Of a stretch of DNA of 64,000 nucleotides, positions 55,046-63,438 are shown piece by piece; position 1 is the first letter of the stretch; each line of letters starts with the position of its first letter. The notes beneath the pieces are model-generated. The model worked only from the letters and a program-made list of their open reading frames with translations, ran no database searches and had not been told where the DNA came from. The stretch covers positions 1-64,000 of the forward strand of contig NZ_FXAJ01000002.1 in assembly GCF_900177535.1 (NCBI RefSeq), written 5' to 3'. Position numbers and translations under genes: made by a program. The DNA is from Priestia filamentosa. Lineage in GTDB: Bacteria > Bacillota > Bacilli > Bacillales > Bacillaceae_H.

Positions 55046-55804
55046 TTGATTAAAAAAGGGTTTATACTCTTTATTTTGGTGTTTCTTGTGTTCTTTAGTG
55101 TAGGGGGAATTACTAGTTCTGCAGCAGGCAGTAAATTTATCATTGTTAATAAGGCAAACAATCAGCTTGCTTATTATGAAAATAGCCATTTGAAGAGAGT
55201 CTTTAAAGTGGGCACAGGGAGAACTCCATCTTTAACACCGGAAGGTACATTTAAGATTGTGAATAAGATTGTGAATCGACCTTACTATACGGAAAACATC
55301 CCAGGGGGCGATCCAAGAAATCCACTTGGGAACCGATGGCTTGGGTTGAATGCGCGCGGAACTTGGGGGACAACTTATGCGATTCATGGTAACAATAATC
55401 CAAGTTCAATTGGTTATTATGTAAGCAGTGGATGTATTCGTATGTATGATAATGATGTAGAGTGGCTATTTAGCCAAGTGCCAACCAATACAACTGTTAT
55501 CATCACAACTTCCGGAAAATCATTCGATTCTATTGCAATAGCATATGGACTTATCGGATCAGGCAATAATAACAATGGATCAACCCCAGGGCCTTCTACC
55601 GGAACTATCTTAAAGAAAGGTAGTCGAGGTAGCGAAGTGCAAGTTCTTCAGCGTAAGTTAACATCTCTTGGATATAGTACCAAAGGAGTAGACGGGATTT
55701 TTGGTGCGAATACCGATCAGGCTGTTCGTCAATTTCAAAAAGCCCGCCATTTAGCAGTAGATGGAATTGTAGGGCCTGCAACAAAAAAAGCACTTGGAAT
55801 TTGA
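55046..55804 (+). CDS. Secreted L,D-transpeptidase (YkuD) with peptidoglycan-binding domain
   Basis: 252 residues from a TTG at 55046 after AAAGGGGGAAAAG. Signal peptide at 1-27 (KKGFILFILVFLVFFSVGG, cleavage near SSAAG). The YkuD catalytic domain is at about 30-160, with the His in YAIHGNN (about 113) and the Cys in SSGCIRMYDNDVEWLF (Cys129). After a Gly/Asn/Ser/Pro linker (about 172-190), a PG_binding_1 domain spans about 192-252 (GSEVQVLQRKLTSLGYSTKG, VDGIVGPATKKAL). It forms 3-3 crosslinks or attaches to the wall; in Bacillus the family includes spore and vegetative wall enzymes. Confidence 0.94.
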   Translation: MIKKGFILFILVFLVFFSVGGITSSAAGSKFIIVNKANNQLAYYENSHLKRVFKVGTGRTPSLTPEGTFKIVNKIVNRPYYTENIPGGDPRNPLGNRWLGLNARGTWGTTYAIHGNNNPSSIGYYVSSGCIRMYDNDVEWLFSQVPTNTTVIITTSGKSFDSIAIAYGLIGSGNNNNGSTPGPSTGTILKKGSRGSEVQVLQRKLTSLGYSTKGVDGIFGANTDQAVRQFQKARHLAVDGIVGPATKKALGI

Positions 55805-55935
55805 TAAAGTGAGGAGATAAATAACTTTTTGGAAAGAGATAATAAATTTCAACCAATGAAGAAAGATGTTGGAAGAAACAAAAGGTTATATTGTATATTC
55901 AGGAAAATTTACTCTTCTTTTATTATATGCAATTG

Positions 55936-55966
55936 AGGTTGGGCAACTAGACGCCCAACCTTTTCT
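55936..55966 (+). terminator. Terminator after the L,D-transpeptidase
   Basis: AGGTTGGGC (55936-55944) pairs with GCCCAACCT (55953-55961), followed by TTT. Confidence 0.85.
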
Positions 55967-56404
55967 AATGCTTATAATCTTCATTAGATAAACTAAAATT
56001 GCATAGCACATGGATTATATAAGGAAGAATAATTAGTTTATATGGTATTATATTGTGTTTTTATGAAGTGAGGAGTTTATTGATAAATGAACCAATATCT
56101 AGTCTTTCATTTATTTCTCATTTCTTTGTGATAGGTGGCCTTATCGAGGTTATTTGCCTCTATCTATAAATTTATACATTTTTTACGAGTTTCTTCTTAA
56201 TTATACTGACCTTGCTAAAACTAATCCTATGTTCCTTCACTAATTTATAAGAGGTTGTCTTTAGGTAACTAAAAGGACATTTATTTCCTTCGCTCAATAG
56301 AGATAGTAAAAGAAACAGGCTTATTGGCATGTTCTTTTTACTGTCTTGTATTTTAGTAACAATATCTGTTCTAAAAGTGTCTTAAAAGTATCCTTCTACA
56401 GACA
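55967..56404. other. Intergenic stretch between convergent genes
   Basis: No supported gene. It includes one copy (55985-56007) of a short motif TAAACTAAAATTGCATAG also seen after terminators at 8981 and 15501. Confidence 0.35.
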
Positions 56405-57565
56405 TTATTTATTAAACAAATTTATTTTTGAAAAATGCTTTTTCTCTGAAAGTGAGTAGCTGCTAAGCAAAAATAAAATCGAATTAGACCAAAAAACAGG
56501 TGAGAATCCAAATAAGGAACCCAGTGGACTTAAAACAATAGGTACAAGAAATTGAACAGATTTATTAATCGTAAGACGTATCCCTAACACTTCTCCTGTA
56601 CGACCTTGAGGAGAAGCGTTATAGGCCATTACAATTGATAAAGGCTGACAGCAACCTAATCCTAATCCCATAATAAAAGAAGAAATCATTAATAGAAACG
56701 GATTAGTAAATATAGGGATGAGAAGAAAGGCTACAGCAGAGACAAATAGACAACCGCTTAAAATACTCTCTTCTTTAAATCTATCTACTAATGGTTTCAT
56801 TAATAAGCGTGAGAGGATATAAGCTATAGCGTTACAGCTTAAAATAATTCCAATAAGTGAGGCGGAAAGATGAATACTTTTAGCATATACAGGAAAATAA
56901 AACTCATACATTCCTACCCCAGTTAAAATAATGCCACTAGTAATATAAGTTTTTCTAAGTGAACGATTAAAAAGTAACTCTCTAAAATTATTCTTTTCTT
57001 CGATTGGTGGAGTTAAAGGTCTTGGTAAATGGATCATATTAAACATGATTAAAACTCCAGGCACAATAGCAAAAACAGCTAGTAGTAAATAAGTTTGAGA
57101 GAAACTAAGATGATCAATAGAAAAACCCGTAAGTAAAGGACCTAAAAAATTAGAAATTGAAACACCTAAACTAAATACGGCGAAATGATGTGAACGAGTT
57201 TTTTTATTACTTAAAGCCCCAATTAAGTTTTGAACCGTTACAATAGTAAAAATTTGAAACAGACCAAATAAAGATTGTGACAGTAAAAGAACAAATAACT
57301 GATTTTCAAAAAAATAGGGTAATAGCAAGGAAACTCCTGTTCCCATTGTCCCCGTAATAAACAAGAAGCGATAGCCCCATTGATCTGATAATCTCCCTGC
57401 ATAAGTTGCAAAAAACATAGGAAAGAGAGAGGTTGCCGCTACAATTATTCCTAAATAGGTAGGTGAAGCATGAAGATCTACAGCATATAAAGTGACGAGC
57501 ACAGTATTTCCTCGTACACTTGTTTGAAAGATGAGAAATAAAAGTACAATAATATAAAGTATCAT
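56405..57565 (-). CDS. MFS permease
   Basis: 386 residues from the ATG at 57565, which has AAGGAGAG upstream; an earlier start at 57601 has no site. About twelve hydrophobic segments and the MFS loop GRLSDQWGYRFLF (about 57-69), with a second GRTGEVLGIRLTINK segment late in the protein. The set resembles drug or metabolite exporters of the MFS_1 group (YttB-like), but specificity cannot be read. It diverges from the aromatic module, and an operator copy at 57916 lies about 350 bp upstream of its start, so shared control is possible. Confidence 0.85.
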   Translation of the reverse strand: MILYIIVLLFLIFQTSVRGNTVLVTLYAVDLHASPTYLGIIVAATSLFPMFFATYAGRLSDQWGYRFLFITGTMGTGVSLLLPYFFENQLFVLLLSQSLFGLFQIFTIVTVQNLIGALSNKKTRSHHFAVFSLGVSISNFLGPLLTGFSIDHLSFSQTYLLLAVFAIVPGVLIMFNMIHLPRPLTPPIEEKNNFRELLFNRSLRKTYITSGIILTGVGMYEFYFPVYAKSIHLSASLIGIILSCNAIAYILSRLLMKPLVDRFKEESILSGCLFVSAVAFLLIPIFTNPFLLMISSFIMGLGLGCCQPLSIVMAYNASPQGRTGEVLGIRLTINKSVQFLVPIVLSPLGSLFGFSPVFWSNSILFLLSSYSLSEKKHFSKINLFNK

Positions 57566-57915
57566 AGAGCTACTCTCCTTACGAATAAAAGAAGAAACCA
57601 AGACTTTTGGGTAATAATTGATTTCTTAAAAATATATTTTTTCTTCCTCCTACTATCCAATCATTGTGAGCAAGTACTACATGTTTAGCCTCTATTGTTG
57701 GACTTTCCCCATTCTTTTTTAGATTCTGTTATCCCTTGGCTTTTATCTAAACAGCGAATATTCTCTCTAGTTAGAGGAGATGCAAAAACTTTAGTACGGT
57801 ATAAGTTTCTTCTTCCTCATTTGGTTGTGAATTTTTGGATTTTATGTACGGTTTTTAAATGATTCATTTCAGACTCTTATATATCGAGCAGATGTCAGAT
57901 ACTTAAACAAAAACA

Positions 57916-57934
57916 AAATTGTTAAACAATGTTG
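57916..57934. promoter_or_regulatory. GntR operator copy 1, AAATTGTTAAACAATGTTG
   Basis: Contains the palindrome ATTGTTAAACAAT, which fits the FadR/FCD-type consensus TNGTNNNACNA. It is 238 bp upstream of copy 2, between the divergent MFS and dioxygenase genes. Confidence 0.65.
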
Positions 57935-58122
57935 TAATAAAATTGTAATTTACTTTGATTATTCTGTCAATTGCAAATGGGGATAAAGGGATTTAGTTTT
58001 ATTAGAGAGGGAGTTAAACGGCTTTAATGATTTAGTAGTTTTATCTATTATAAAACATTCCATAATCTAGTTGTTCTTTATAATCTTTAAGAATCGGTAG
58101 TTTCTGACTATTCAAACTTTGA

Positions 58123-58151
58123 TTGACAGTAAAAGAAAACTTAATTATAAT
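58123..58151 (+). promoter_or_regulatory. Consensus promoter of the dioxygenase gene
   Basis: TTGACA (58123-58128), a 17-base spacer and TATAAT (58146-58151): a perfect sigma-A promoter. The operator at 58154 begins three bases after the -10 box, so a bound repressor would cover the transcription start. Confidence 0.85.
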
Positions 58152-58153
58152 CA

Positions 58154-58172
58154 AAATTGTTAAACAATATTG
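58154..58172. promoter_or_regulatory. GntR operator copy 2, AAATTGTTAAACAATATTG
   Basis: The same palindrome as copies 1, 3 and 4, placed over the expected +1 of the dioxygenase promoter. Confidence 0.75.
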
Positions 58173-58194
58173 TTCAGTAAAAGGGGATGTTGAA

Positions 58195-59151
58195 ATGCTT
58201 AATAATGAACAAGTAAGGGATGTAGCGCATTTAGGGCATGTAGAATTGTTAACACCAAAAATTGAGGATAGTCTTAATTTCTTTACAAATATTTTAGGGA
58301 TGGAAGAAGTAAAGAGAGAAAAACAATCTGTGTACTTAAGAGCGTGGAATGATTATGAATTGTATAGTTTAAAGTTAACAGAAGATAAAAAAGCAGGTTT
58401 AGGGCACATGGCGATGAGAACGTACAGTCCAGAAGCGCTAGAAAGAAGAGCCAATTCAATAGAAAGAACGGGCTATGGACGTGGCTGGACGGAAGGTGAT
58501 ATTGGCCATGGCAAAAGTTATCGTTTCACTGACCCAGATGGTCATGTGATGGAAATATATTACGAAACAGAAAAATATGCTCCGCCCGCTCATTTAAAAC
58601 CATCGTTAAAAAATCAACCACAAAAGTATACTGCTCGAGGGGTAGGGGTGAAGCAACTGGATCATATTAACTTGCTTGCTTCAAAGATAGATAAGAATAG
58701 TATCTTCATGCGTAATGAATTAGGTTGTAAATTAAGTGAACAAATTGTTCTCAATAATGGAGAACAAGCTGGAGCTTGGTTGCATCTTACGAACAAAGCA
58801 TATGAAATTGCTTATACTTTGGATGGAACAGGAGAAAAAGGGAGATTACATCACCTTACATTTAATTTAGAAAGTCGTGAAGCGGTTTTGAGAGCGGCCG
58901 ACATCTTTTTAGATAATGGGGTGTTTATAGAATTTGCCCCAAGTAAGCATGCTATACAACAAACCTTTGCCACGTATGTATATGAACCAGGTGGAACAAG
59001 AATAGAGATATGTACAGGGGGATACTATATTACAGCCCCAGATTGGGAACCAATTACTTGGACAGAAGAAGATCGTGCGAAGGGCCAGGCTTGGGGAAAC
59101 AAAACGGTATCTACCTTCCATACGTATGGTACGCCAGTATTAAATAAATAA
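58195..59151 (+). CDS. Type I extradiol ring-cleavage dioxygenase (VOC superfamily)
   Basis: 318 residues from the ATG at 58195, with AAAAGGGGATG upstream; the frame is open further back, but that part holds the promoter and operator. Two VOC modules: about 10-130 (HLGHVELLTPKIEDSLNFFT, with a DPDGHVMEIYYE end) and about 155-275 (QLDHINLLASKI, GRLHHLTFNLES, GGTRIEICTGG). Likely Fe(II) ligands are the module-2 His in QLDHINL or LHHLTF and Glu about 270. It cleaves a catechol-type ring next to the diol using O2. Downstream hydratase and aldolase suggest a carboxylated substrate such as gallate or protocatechuate. Confidence 0.9.
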   Translation: MLNNEQVRDVAHLGHVELLTPKIEDSLNFFTNILGMEEVKREKQSVYLRAWNDYELYSLKLTEDKKAGLGHMAMRTYSPEALERRANSIERTGYGRGWTEGDIGHGKSYRFTDPDGHVMEIYYETEKYAPPAHLKPSLKNQPQKYTARGVGVKQLDHINLLASKIDKNSIFMRNELGCKLSEQIVLNNGEQAGAWLHLTNKAYEIAYTLDGTGEKGRLHHLTFNLESREAVLRAADIFLDNGVFIEFAPSKHAIQQTFATYVYEPGGTRIEICTGGYYITAPDWEPITWTEEDRAKGQAWGNKTVSTFHTYGTPVLNK

Positions 59152-59161
59152 ACATTGAAAT

Positions 59162-59210
59162 TGTTTCGAACTTAAAATTGTAAACGTTGTCAAATTTTAA
59201 GTTCGAAACA
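59162..59210 (+). repeat. 18-bp perfect intercistronic hairpin
   Basis: TGTTTCGAACTTAAAATT (59162-59179) pairs perfectly with AATTTTAAGTTCGAAACA (59193-59210) around 13 bases. ATGATATATAAC, not a U-run, follows. It sits between the dioxygenase and transporter genes. Confidence 0.75.
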
Positions 59211-59264
59211 TGATATATAACAACCTCTAGTTTTATCAAAATATAATAGCGGAGGAGAATATTT

Positions 59265-60626
59265 ATGAACGTATATGCTCTGCAAAGGTTTCTCGATGAA
59301 AGTAAATTTAAGCGCTTTCATTACCATTTGGTATTTTGGTGCTTGTTTATCATTTCATTTGAAGGCTATGATTTAGTTGTTTACGGATCTGTCGTACCTG
59401 TTTTAATTAAAGAATGGTCTTTATCGCCAATTCAAGCGGGTGTCATTGGAAGTTATGGCTTGTTTGGTATGATGTTTGGTTCTATCATCCTAAGTATGTT
59501 AGCAGATCGATTTGGAAGAAAAAAGCTGTTAATTGTATCCGTCATCTTTTTTAGTGGGTTCACAACCTTATCTGGCTTTGCAAATGATCCCGTTTGGTTC
59601 TCATGGTGTAGATTTCTTGCTGGGATTGGATTTGGTGGGGCTTTACCTACTGTCATTACCCTATTAACTGAATATATTCCTAAAGAGAAACGAAATAAGG
59701 CTATTACTCTTGTTCTTTGTGGAAATCAAGTTGGGGGAATGTTGGCACCAGCTGTTACTGTGTTGTTTATGTCCTCTATTGGATGGCGTTCTGTTCTGTG
59801 GTTTTCCATTATTCCGTTGTTTTTAATTCCTTTAATGAACAAAGTTTTACCAGAATCGATTCATTTTCTTACTCGAAATGAAAAGTTAGATGCAATAGAA
59901 AAGACATTTTATAAAATAGATAAAAGCTATAGAGCAAAACTTAAAAGTGAATACAATGATGTAAAAGATGTAGAGGATAAAAGTACAGGTATGTTTATTT
60001 CAAAATTATTCAAGAATAAACTTGCGCTAAGCACTTTCCTTTTTTGTGCGGTATATTTTATGAGTTTATTAATGATTTATGGACTAAATACTTGGTTACC
60101 TAAATTAATGGAACAATCTGGTTATCCTCTTGTATCGAGTTTAAGTTTTGCTATTACCTTAAATGGTGGAGCTCTAGTAGGAACCATTTTATTAGGTATT
60201 ATTGCAGATCGAAAAGGTTCTAAGAAATTATTGATGTGTATGTACATGCTTGGAGCAGTGTGTCTTGCATTGCTTGGAATAAAAGGTAACACTTTTTTTC
60301 TTTATTCTTTAGTTGGTATTACAGGGGTTTGTACAATGGGGGCTCAAAGCCTGTTAAACGCCTTTGTATCACAATATTATCCTAATGATGTACGTTCTAC
60401 AGGTATCGGTTTAGCAAATGGTGTTGGAAGATTAGGTGGAATGCTTGGACCTACTTTAGGTGGAATGCTACTCACATTTAATATTTCTATGAGTTTATGT
60501 TTTATTACTTTTGCCCTTCCTGGAGTATTTGCTTGTATTTTTCTATTTTTTGTGAAGAAAAACTCGACTACTGTTTCTTTGACATATAAAGAGAACATAC
60601 AAGTTCATTTTAATGACTCAAAGTAA
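59265..60626 (+). CDS. MFS aromatic acid:H+ symporter (AAHS family, PcaK/BenK-like)
   Basis: 453 residues, ATG at 59265 with GCGGAGGAG upstream. Twelve hydrophobic segments. Helix 1 carries FEGYDLVVYGSVVPVL (about 33-48), the AAHS hallmark with the Asp needed for proton-coupled uptake. LADRFGRKKLLIVS (about 79-92) is the MFS loop motif, repeated later as IADRKGSKKLLMC. The family imports benzoate, 4-hydroxybenzoate, protocatechuate, gallate and similar acids. Its place between the ring-cleaving dioxygenase and the repressor makes it the likely uptake system for the pathway substrate. Confidence 0.92.
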   Translation: MNVYALQRFLDESKFKRFHYHLVFWCLFIISFEGYDLVVYGSVVPVLIKEWSLSPIQAGVIGSYGLFGMMFGSIILSMLADRFGRKKLLIVSVIFFSGFTTLSGFANDPVWFSWCRFLAGIGFGGALPTVITLLTEYIPKEKRNKAITLVLCGNQVGGMLAPAVTVLFMSSIGWRSVLWFSIIPLFLIPLMNKVLPESIHFLTRNEKLDAIEKTFYKIDKSYRAKLKSEYNDVKDVEDKSTGMFISKLFKNKLALSTFLFCAVYFMSLLMIYGLNTWLPKLMEQSGYPLVSSLSFAITLNGGALVGTILLGIIADRKGSKKLLMCMYMLGAVCLALLGIKGNTFFLYSLVGITGVCTMGAQSLLNAFVSQYYPNDVRSTGIGLANGVGRLGGMLGPTLGGMLLTFNISMSLCFITFALPGVFACIFLFFVKKNSTTVSLTYKENIQVHFNDSK

Positions 60627-60663
60627 CGGTTCATTTTATTAATATCTAAAAACTTCTGTTATT

Positions 60664-60706
60664 ATCCCCAATCTAGCTGCTAAACAGCTAGATTGGGGAT
60701 TTTGTT
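60664..60706 (+). terminator. Terminator after the AAHS transporter
   Basis: ATCCCCAATCTAGCTG (60664-60679) pairs perfectly with 60685-60700, followed by TTTGTTATT. Confidence 0.85.
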
Positions 60707-60980
60707 ATTCTCTTAATAATTGGCTTCATCATATAGTCATTTAATAATATATAACTCTCCATATTGGATCTTGTTCATCCTAGTCTAACTAGCAGTATAA
60801 AAATATATATGAAATGGGAATTTGGATTATAACATCAATAGCTAACATATAAGATTAGTGCTCTAAATTAGGAAGGATCTTGTTGTAATGCGCTATTGTC
60901 ACGTTAAAAATTATATAGTACATCAGCGCTACCCGTTCTACTTATGAAATAAGGATGTAAAAGCATGTTATATTACTATT

Positions 60981-61000
60981 TATTGTTCAACAATATTGTA
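60981..61000. promoter_or_regulatory. GntR operator copy 3, upstream of the regulator gene
   Basis: TATTGTTCAACAATATTGTA, same palindrome with a different centre. It lies 20-40 bp before a TATAAT (61022-61027), over the -35 region of the gntR promoter, indicating autoregulation. Confidence 0.7.
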
Positions 61001-61061
61001 TTAATTAATCAATGATGTTGGTATAATATAACTATAAACTTGAGTAAAGAGGGATCAATCT

Positions 61062-61703
61062 ATGAGTAGACCCATGGAGAATGCTTATCAATTTATAAAA
61101 GAAAAAATATTAGATGGAAGTTATAAACCTTCTCAAAAATTAACAGAGAATGAACTTTCGGAAGTCATTGGAGTTAGCCGAAATACAATTAAAAAAGCTT
61201 TATTAAAACTAGAACAAGAAAATTTAGTAGAGATTGAAAAGAATAAAGGGGCATTTATCAAAGCATATACTTTAGAAGAGATGATGAACTATTTAGAAAT
61301 ACGTGAAGTGTTAGAGGGATTAGTAGCCCGTACAGCGACCAAAAACATCAGGGATGTTGAACTGAATAAGTTAGAAGAAATATTAGAACAGATGGACGTT
61401 TCATTGAAACAAAATCAATTTGATGAGTATTCTAATTTAAATAAAGAATTTCATCGCATTATGTATCAAGCCTCAAAGAATCAACAAGCAGTTAAAATTT
61501 TGAATGTCATTAGAACACAATTATCAAGGTATCATTTTAGAACAATATTGATTCCTGGGAGAAACCAAAGCTCTTTTCAAGAACATAAAAAAATTTTTGA
61601 AGCATTAAAAACTTATGATGAAGAATTAGCCCAAGAAGCGGTAATGGACCATATTGCAAATGTACGTACTACAATTAAAGAGAATTTTTCATTGCTATTA
61701 TAA
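61062..61703 (+). CDS. GntR-family regulator, FCD (FadR) subfamily
   Basis: 213 residues, ATG at 61062 after AAAGAGGGATC. Winged HTH at about 5-66 (AYQFIKEKILDGSYKPSQKL, LSEVIGVSRNTIKKALLKLE) and an FCD helical effector domain from about 75 (YLEIREVLEGLVARTATKNI, LNKEFHRIMYQASKNQQAV, DHIANVRTTIKE). The metal-site Asp/His pattern of FCD domains is partly visible (EFHRIM). It is the evident local repressor: four near-identical palindromes stand at its own promoter, the dioxygenase promoter, the hydratase promoter and further upstream. The ligand is probably the aromatic acid or a pathway intermediate. Confidence 0.93.
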   Translation: MSRPMENAYQFIKEKILDGSYKPSQKLTENELSEVIGVSRNTIKKALLKLEQENLVEIEKNKGAFIKAYTLEEMMNYLEIREVLEGLVARTATKNIRDVELNKLEEILEQMDVSLKQNQFDEYSNLNKEFHRIMYQASKNQQAVKILNVIRTQLSRYHFRTILIPGRNQSSFQEHKKIFEALKTYDEELAQEAVMDHIANVRTTIKENFSLLL

Positions 61704-61712
61704 TCTAGTTTA

Positions 61713-61740
61713 AGATGAGGGAGACCTCATCTTTTTTTTA
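61713..61740 (+). terminator. Terminator after the gntR gene
   Basis: AGATGAGG (61713-61720) pairs with CCTCATCT (61725-61732), followed by seven T. Confidence 0.9.
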
Positions 61741-61835
61741 TAATGATTTATGAAATCGCTTTAAAAGTTCCTAAATGTTCATTATAAATGTTACATCATT
61801 CAACATTTCCTTTTGTTCTTAGAAAGAAATGAATA

Positions 61836-61864
61836 TTGACAAGAATGAAAACGCATTCTATACT
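61836..61864 (+). promoter_or_regulatory. Promoter of the hydratase-aldolase-RidA operon
   Basis: TTGACA (61836-61841), a 17-base spacer and TATACT (61859-61864). The operator at 61878 overlaps the region just after the expected +1. Confidence 0.8.
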
Positions 61865-61877
61865 AAATATGTAAACA

Positions 61878-61896
61878 AAATTGTTGAACAATATTG
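61878..61896. promoter_or_regulatory. GntR operator copy 4, AAATTGTTGAACAATATTG
   Basis: Fourth copy of the palindrome, differing from copy 2 only at the central base. Confidence 0.75.
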
Positions 61897-61948
61897 AGTA
61901 TCAAATTCGTTTTTTAGAACTTAATCAAAGAATTTAGGGGGATGGAAA

Positions 61949-62680
61949 ATGATTGATAAGAATACGAATTTATTAGTTGTAAGTGCACACGCTGCAGATT
62001 TTGTTTGGAGAGGTGGCGGTACAATCGCTAAGTACGTAAGCCACGGAGCGAACGTATCGCTTGTCATTTTAAGTTATGGAGCAAGAGGAGAATCAAACGA
62101 TCTTTGGAATATTGAAGGCCAAACGTTAGAAGGTGTAAAAGCTCATCGACAAGGAGAAATTGAAGCAGCAGCAAAATGTCTAGGGGTTGAAAATTTCGAA
62201 ATTTGGGATTATCAAGACTATCACATGGAGATTAATTCAGAGCGAATGGATCGCCTCGTTCGTAAAATTAGAGAAGTAAAACCTCATCATATATTAACTC
62301 ACGGACCTAGAGATGCCTTTAACCCTGACCATGAGACAGTCTCTAAATTTGTATTTGATGCAAGTGTTTTATCAACTTCGAATGGAGTTAGATTAGAGGG
62401 AACAGAGAGAACAAAACAAGCTAGTATCTTTGGTTTTGAACCACACCAATCGGAAATTAGTGATTTCAAACCAGAAGTGATTATTGACATAACTGAAACG
62501 TATGAGCAAAAGCAAGCAGCTATGAATTGCTTTAAAGCACAGAACCATTTAATTAATTATTATGGAGCAAAGGCACAACTGCGCGGGAACCATGCTCGTA
62601 GATGTTCTGGAAACAACGAATATAAGTATGCTGAAGCATTTAGCCGTTTTTTCCCTTATGTTGGGAGTGAATTCATCTAA
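61949..62680 (+). CDS. galB: PIG-L/LmbE-family enzyme, probable 4-oxalomesaconate hydratase (GalB-like)
   Basis: 243 residues, ATG at 61949 after TTAGGGGGATGG. It is a PIG-L fold zinc enzyme. The usual AHPDDE motif is replaced by SAHAADFVWRGGGTIAKYV (about 12-30), matching the SAHSADFVWR pattern of Pseudomonas putida GalB rather than sugar deacetylases. Other zinc-site segments are LSYGARGESNDLW (about 46-58) and HGPRDAFNPDHETV (about 115-128). GalB adds water to 4-oxalomesaconate to give 4-carboxy-4-hydroxy-2-oxoadipate, exactly the substrate of the aldolase encoded next. Its stop overlaps that gene's start. Confidence 0.85.
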   Translation: MIDKNTNLLVVSAHAADFVWRGGGTIAKYVSHGANVSLVILSYGARGESNDLWNIEGQTLEGVKAHRQGEIEAAAKCLGVENFEIWDYQDYHMEINSERMDRLVRKIREVKPHHILTHGPRDAFNPDHETVSKFVFDASVLSTSNGVRLEGTERTKQASIFGFEPHQSEISDFKPEVIIDITETYEQKQAAMNCFKAQNHLINYYGAKAQLRGNHARRCSGNNEYKYAEAFSRFFPYVGSEFI

Positions 62681-63402
62681 TGGAAAAATACGTTGTAAAG
62701 AATATTACAAGACCCCACGCAACACTTATTGAAGAATATAAGAAACTTGATGTTTCAACTGTTTATGAAGCGCAAGGTAAGATTGGACTTATGAATAATA
62801 GTTTGAAGCCTATTTTAGAGAAAACATTAGTCTGCGGTCCTGCAGTAACGGCTGTTTGTCATGCAGGAGATAACTTAATGATTCATGCTGCAATTGAAGT
62901 TTGTAAACCAGGTGATGTCCTTGTTATTACAACTGTAGGCGAGGGAGTAGCAGGTATGATTGGGGAATTAATTGTTTCTGCCTTAATTAAACGTGGGGTT
63001 CAAGGTGTTATCATTGATTCAGGAATACGAGACGTAGCTCAAATTCGTGAATTAGGTTTTCCGATTTGGACGAGAGCAGTATTATCTCAAGGAACGACTA
63101 AGACAAGAGGTGGTTGGGTAAATGCACCTACTGTTTGTGCCGGAGCTTCGGTTGATCCAGGTGATTTGATCATAGCGGATGAGGATGGCGTTGTTGTTGT
63201 GAAAAAAGAAGATTTTCAGTCTACATTAGAGTTATCAAAACAACGTCTCCAAAAAGAAGAGGGAACAAAGCAGAAAATTACACGAGGAGAACTAAGCTTA
63301 GACTTCTACAATCTTAGACCAACGCTTGAAAAAGAGCAGGTTGTTTATTATGAAGATGAGTTTAAAAAGAAATGCCTGAAATCAAATGAATTAAATGTAT
63401 AG
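62680..63402 (+). CDS. galC: RraA-fold 4-carboxy-4-hydroxy-2-oxoadipate aldolase (GalC/LigK-like)
   Basis: 240 residues; the ATG at 62680 overlaps the previous stop (TAATG), so the two are translationally coupled. It is an RraA-like fold: DVSTVYEAQGKIGLMN (about 24-39), CGPAVTAVCHAGDNLMIHAA (about 52-71), VIIDSGIRDVAQIRELGFPI (about 110-129, with the Arg-Asp pair of the divalent-metal aldolase site) and DLIIADEDGVVVVKKED. These match HMG/CHA aldolases that split 4-carboxy-4-hydroxy-2-oxoadipate into pyruvate and oxaloacetate and also decarboxylate oxaloacetate. The RNase E inhibitor RraA is shorter (about 160 residues). Confidence 0.87.
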   Translation: MEKYVVKNITRPHATLIEEYKKLDVSTVYEAQGKIGLMNNSLKPILEKTLVCGPAVTAVCHAGDNLMIHAAIEVCKPGDVLVITTVGEGVAGMIGELIVSALIKRGVQGVIIDSGIRDVAQIRELGFPIWTRAVLSQGTTKTRGGWVNAPTVCAGASVDPGDLIIADEDGVVVVKKEDFQSTLELSKQRLQKEEGTKQKITRGELSLDFYNLRPTLEKEQVVYYEDEFKKKCLKSNELNV

Positions 63403-63438
63403 AGAATTGGTGAATTTTGAAAAGGAGCGAATGGATGA

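Noticed and set aside
57640-57900. Minus-strand stretch with VFASPLTRENIRCLDKSQ
   Set aside because: Protein-like over about 38 codons only, with no start, no ribosome site and no recognisable family; probably chance or a very old remnant.
58123-58194. N-terminal extension of the dioxygenase frame from a TTG
   Set aside because: The TTG is part of a perfect -35 box (TTGACA) and the extension contains the -10 box and the operator; the ATG at 58195 has its own ribosome site.
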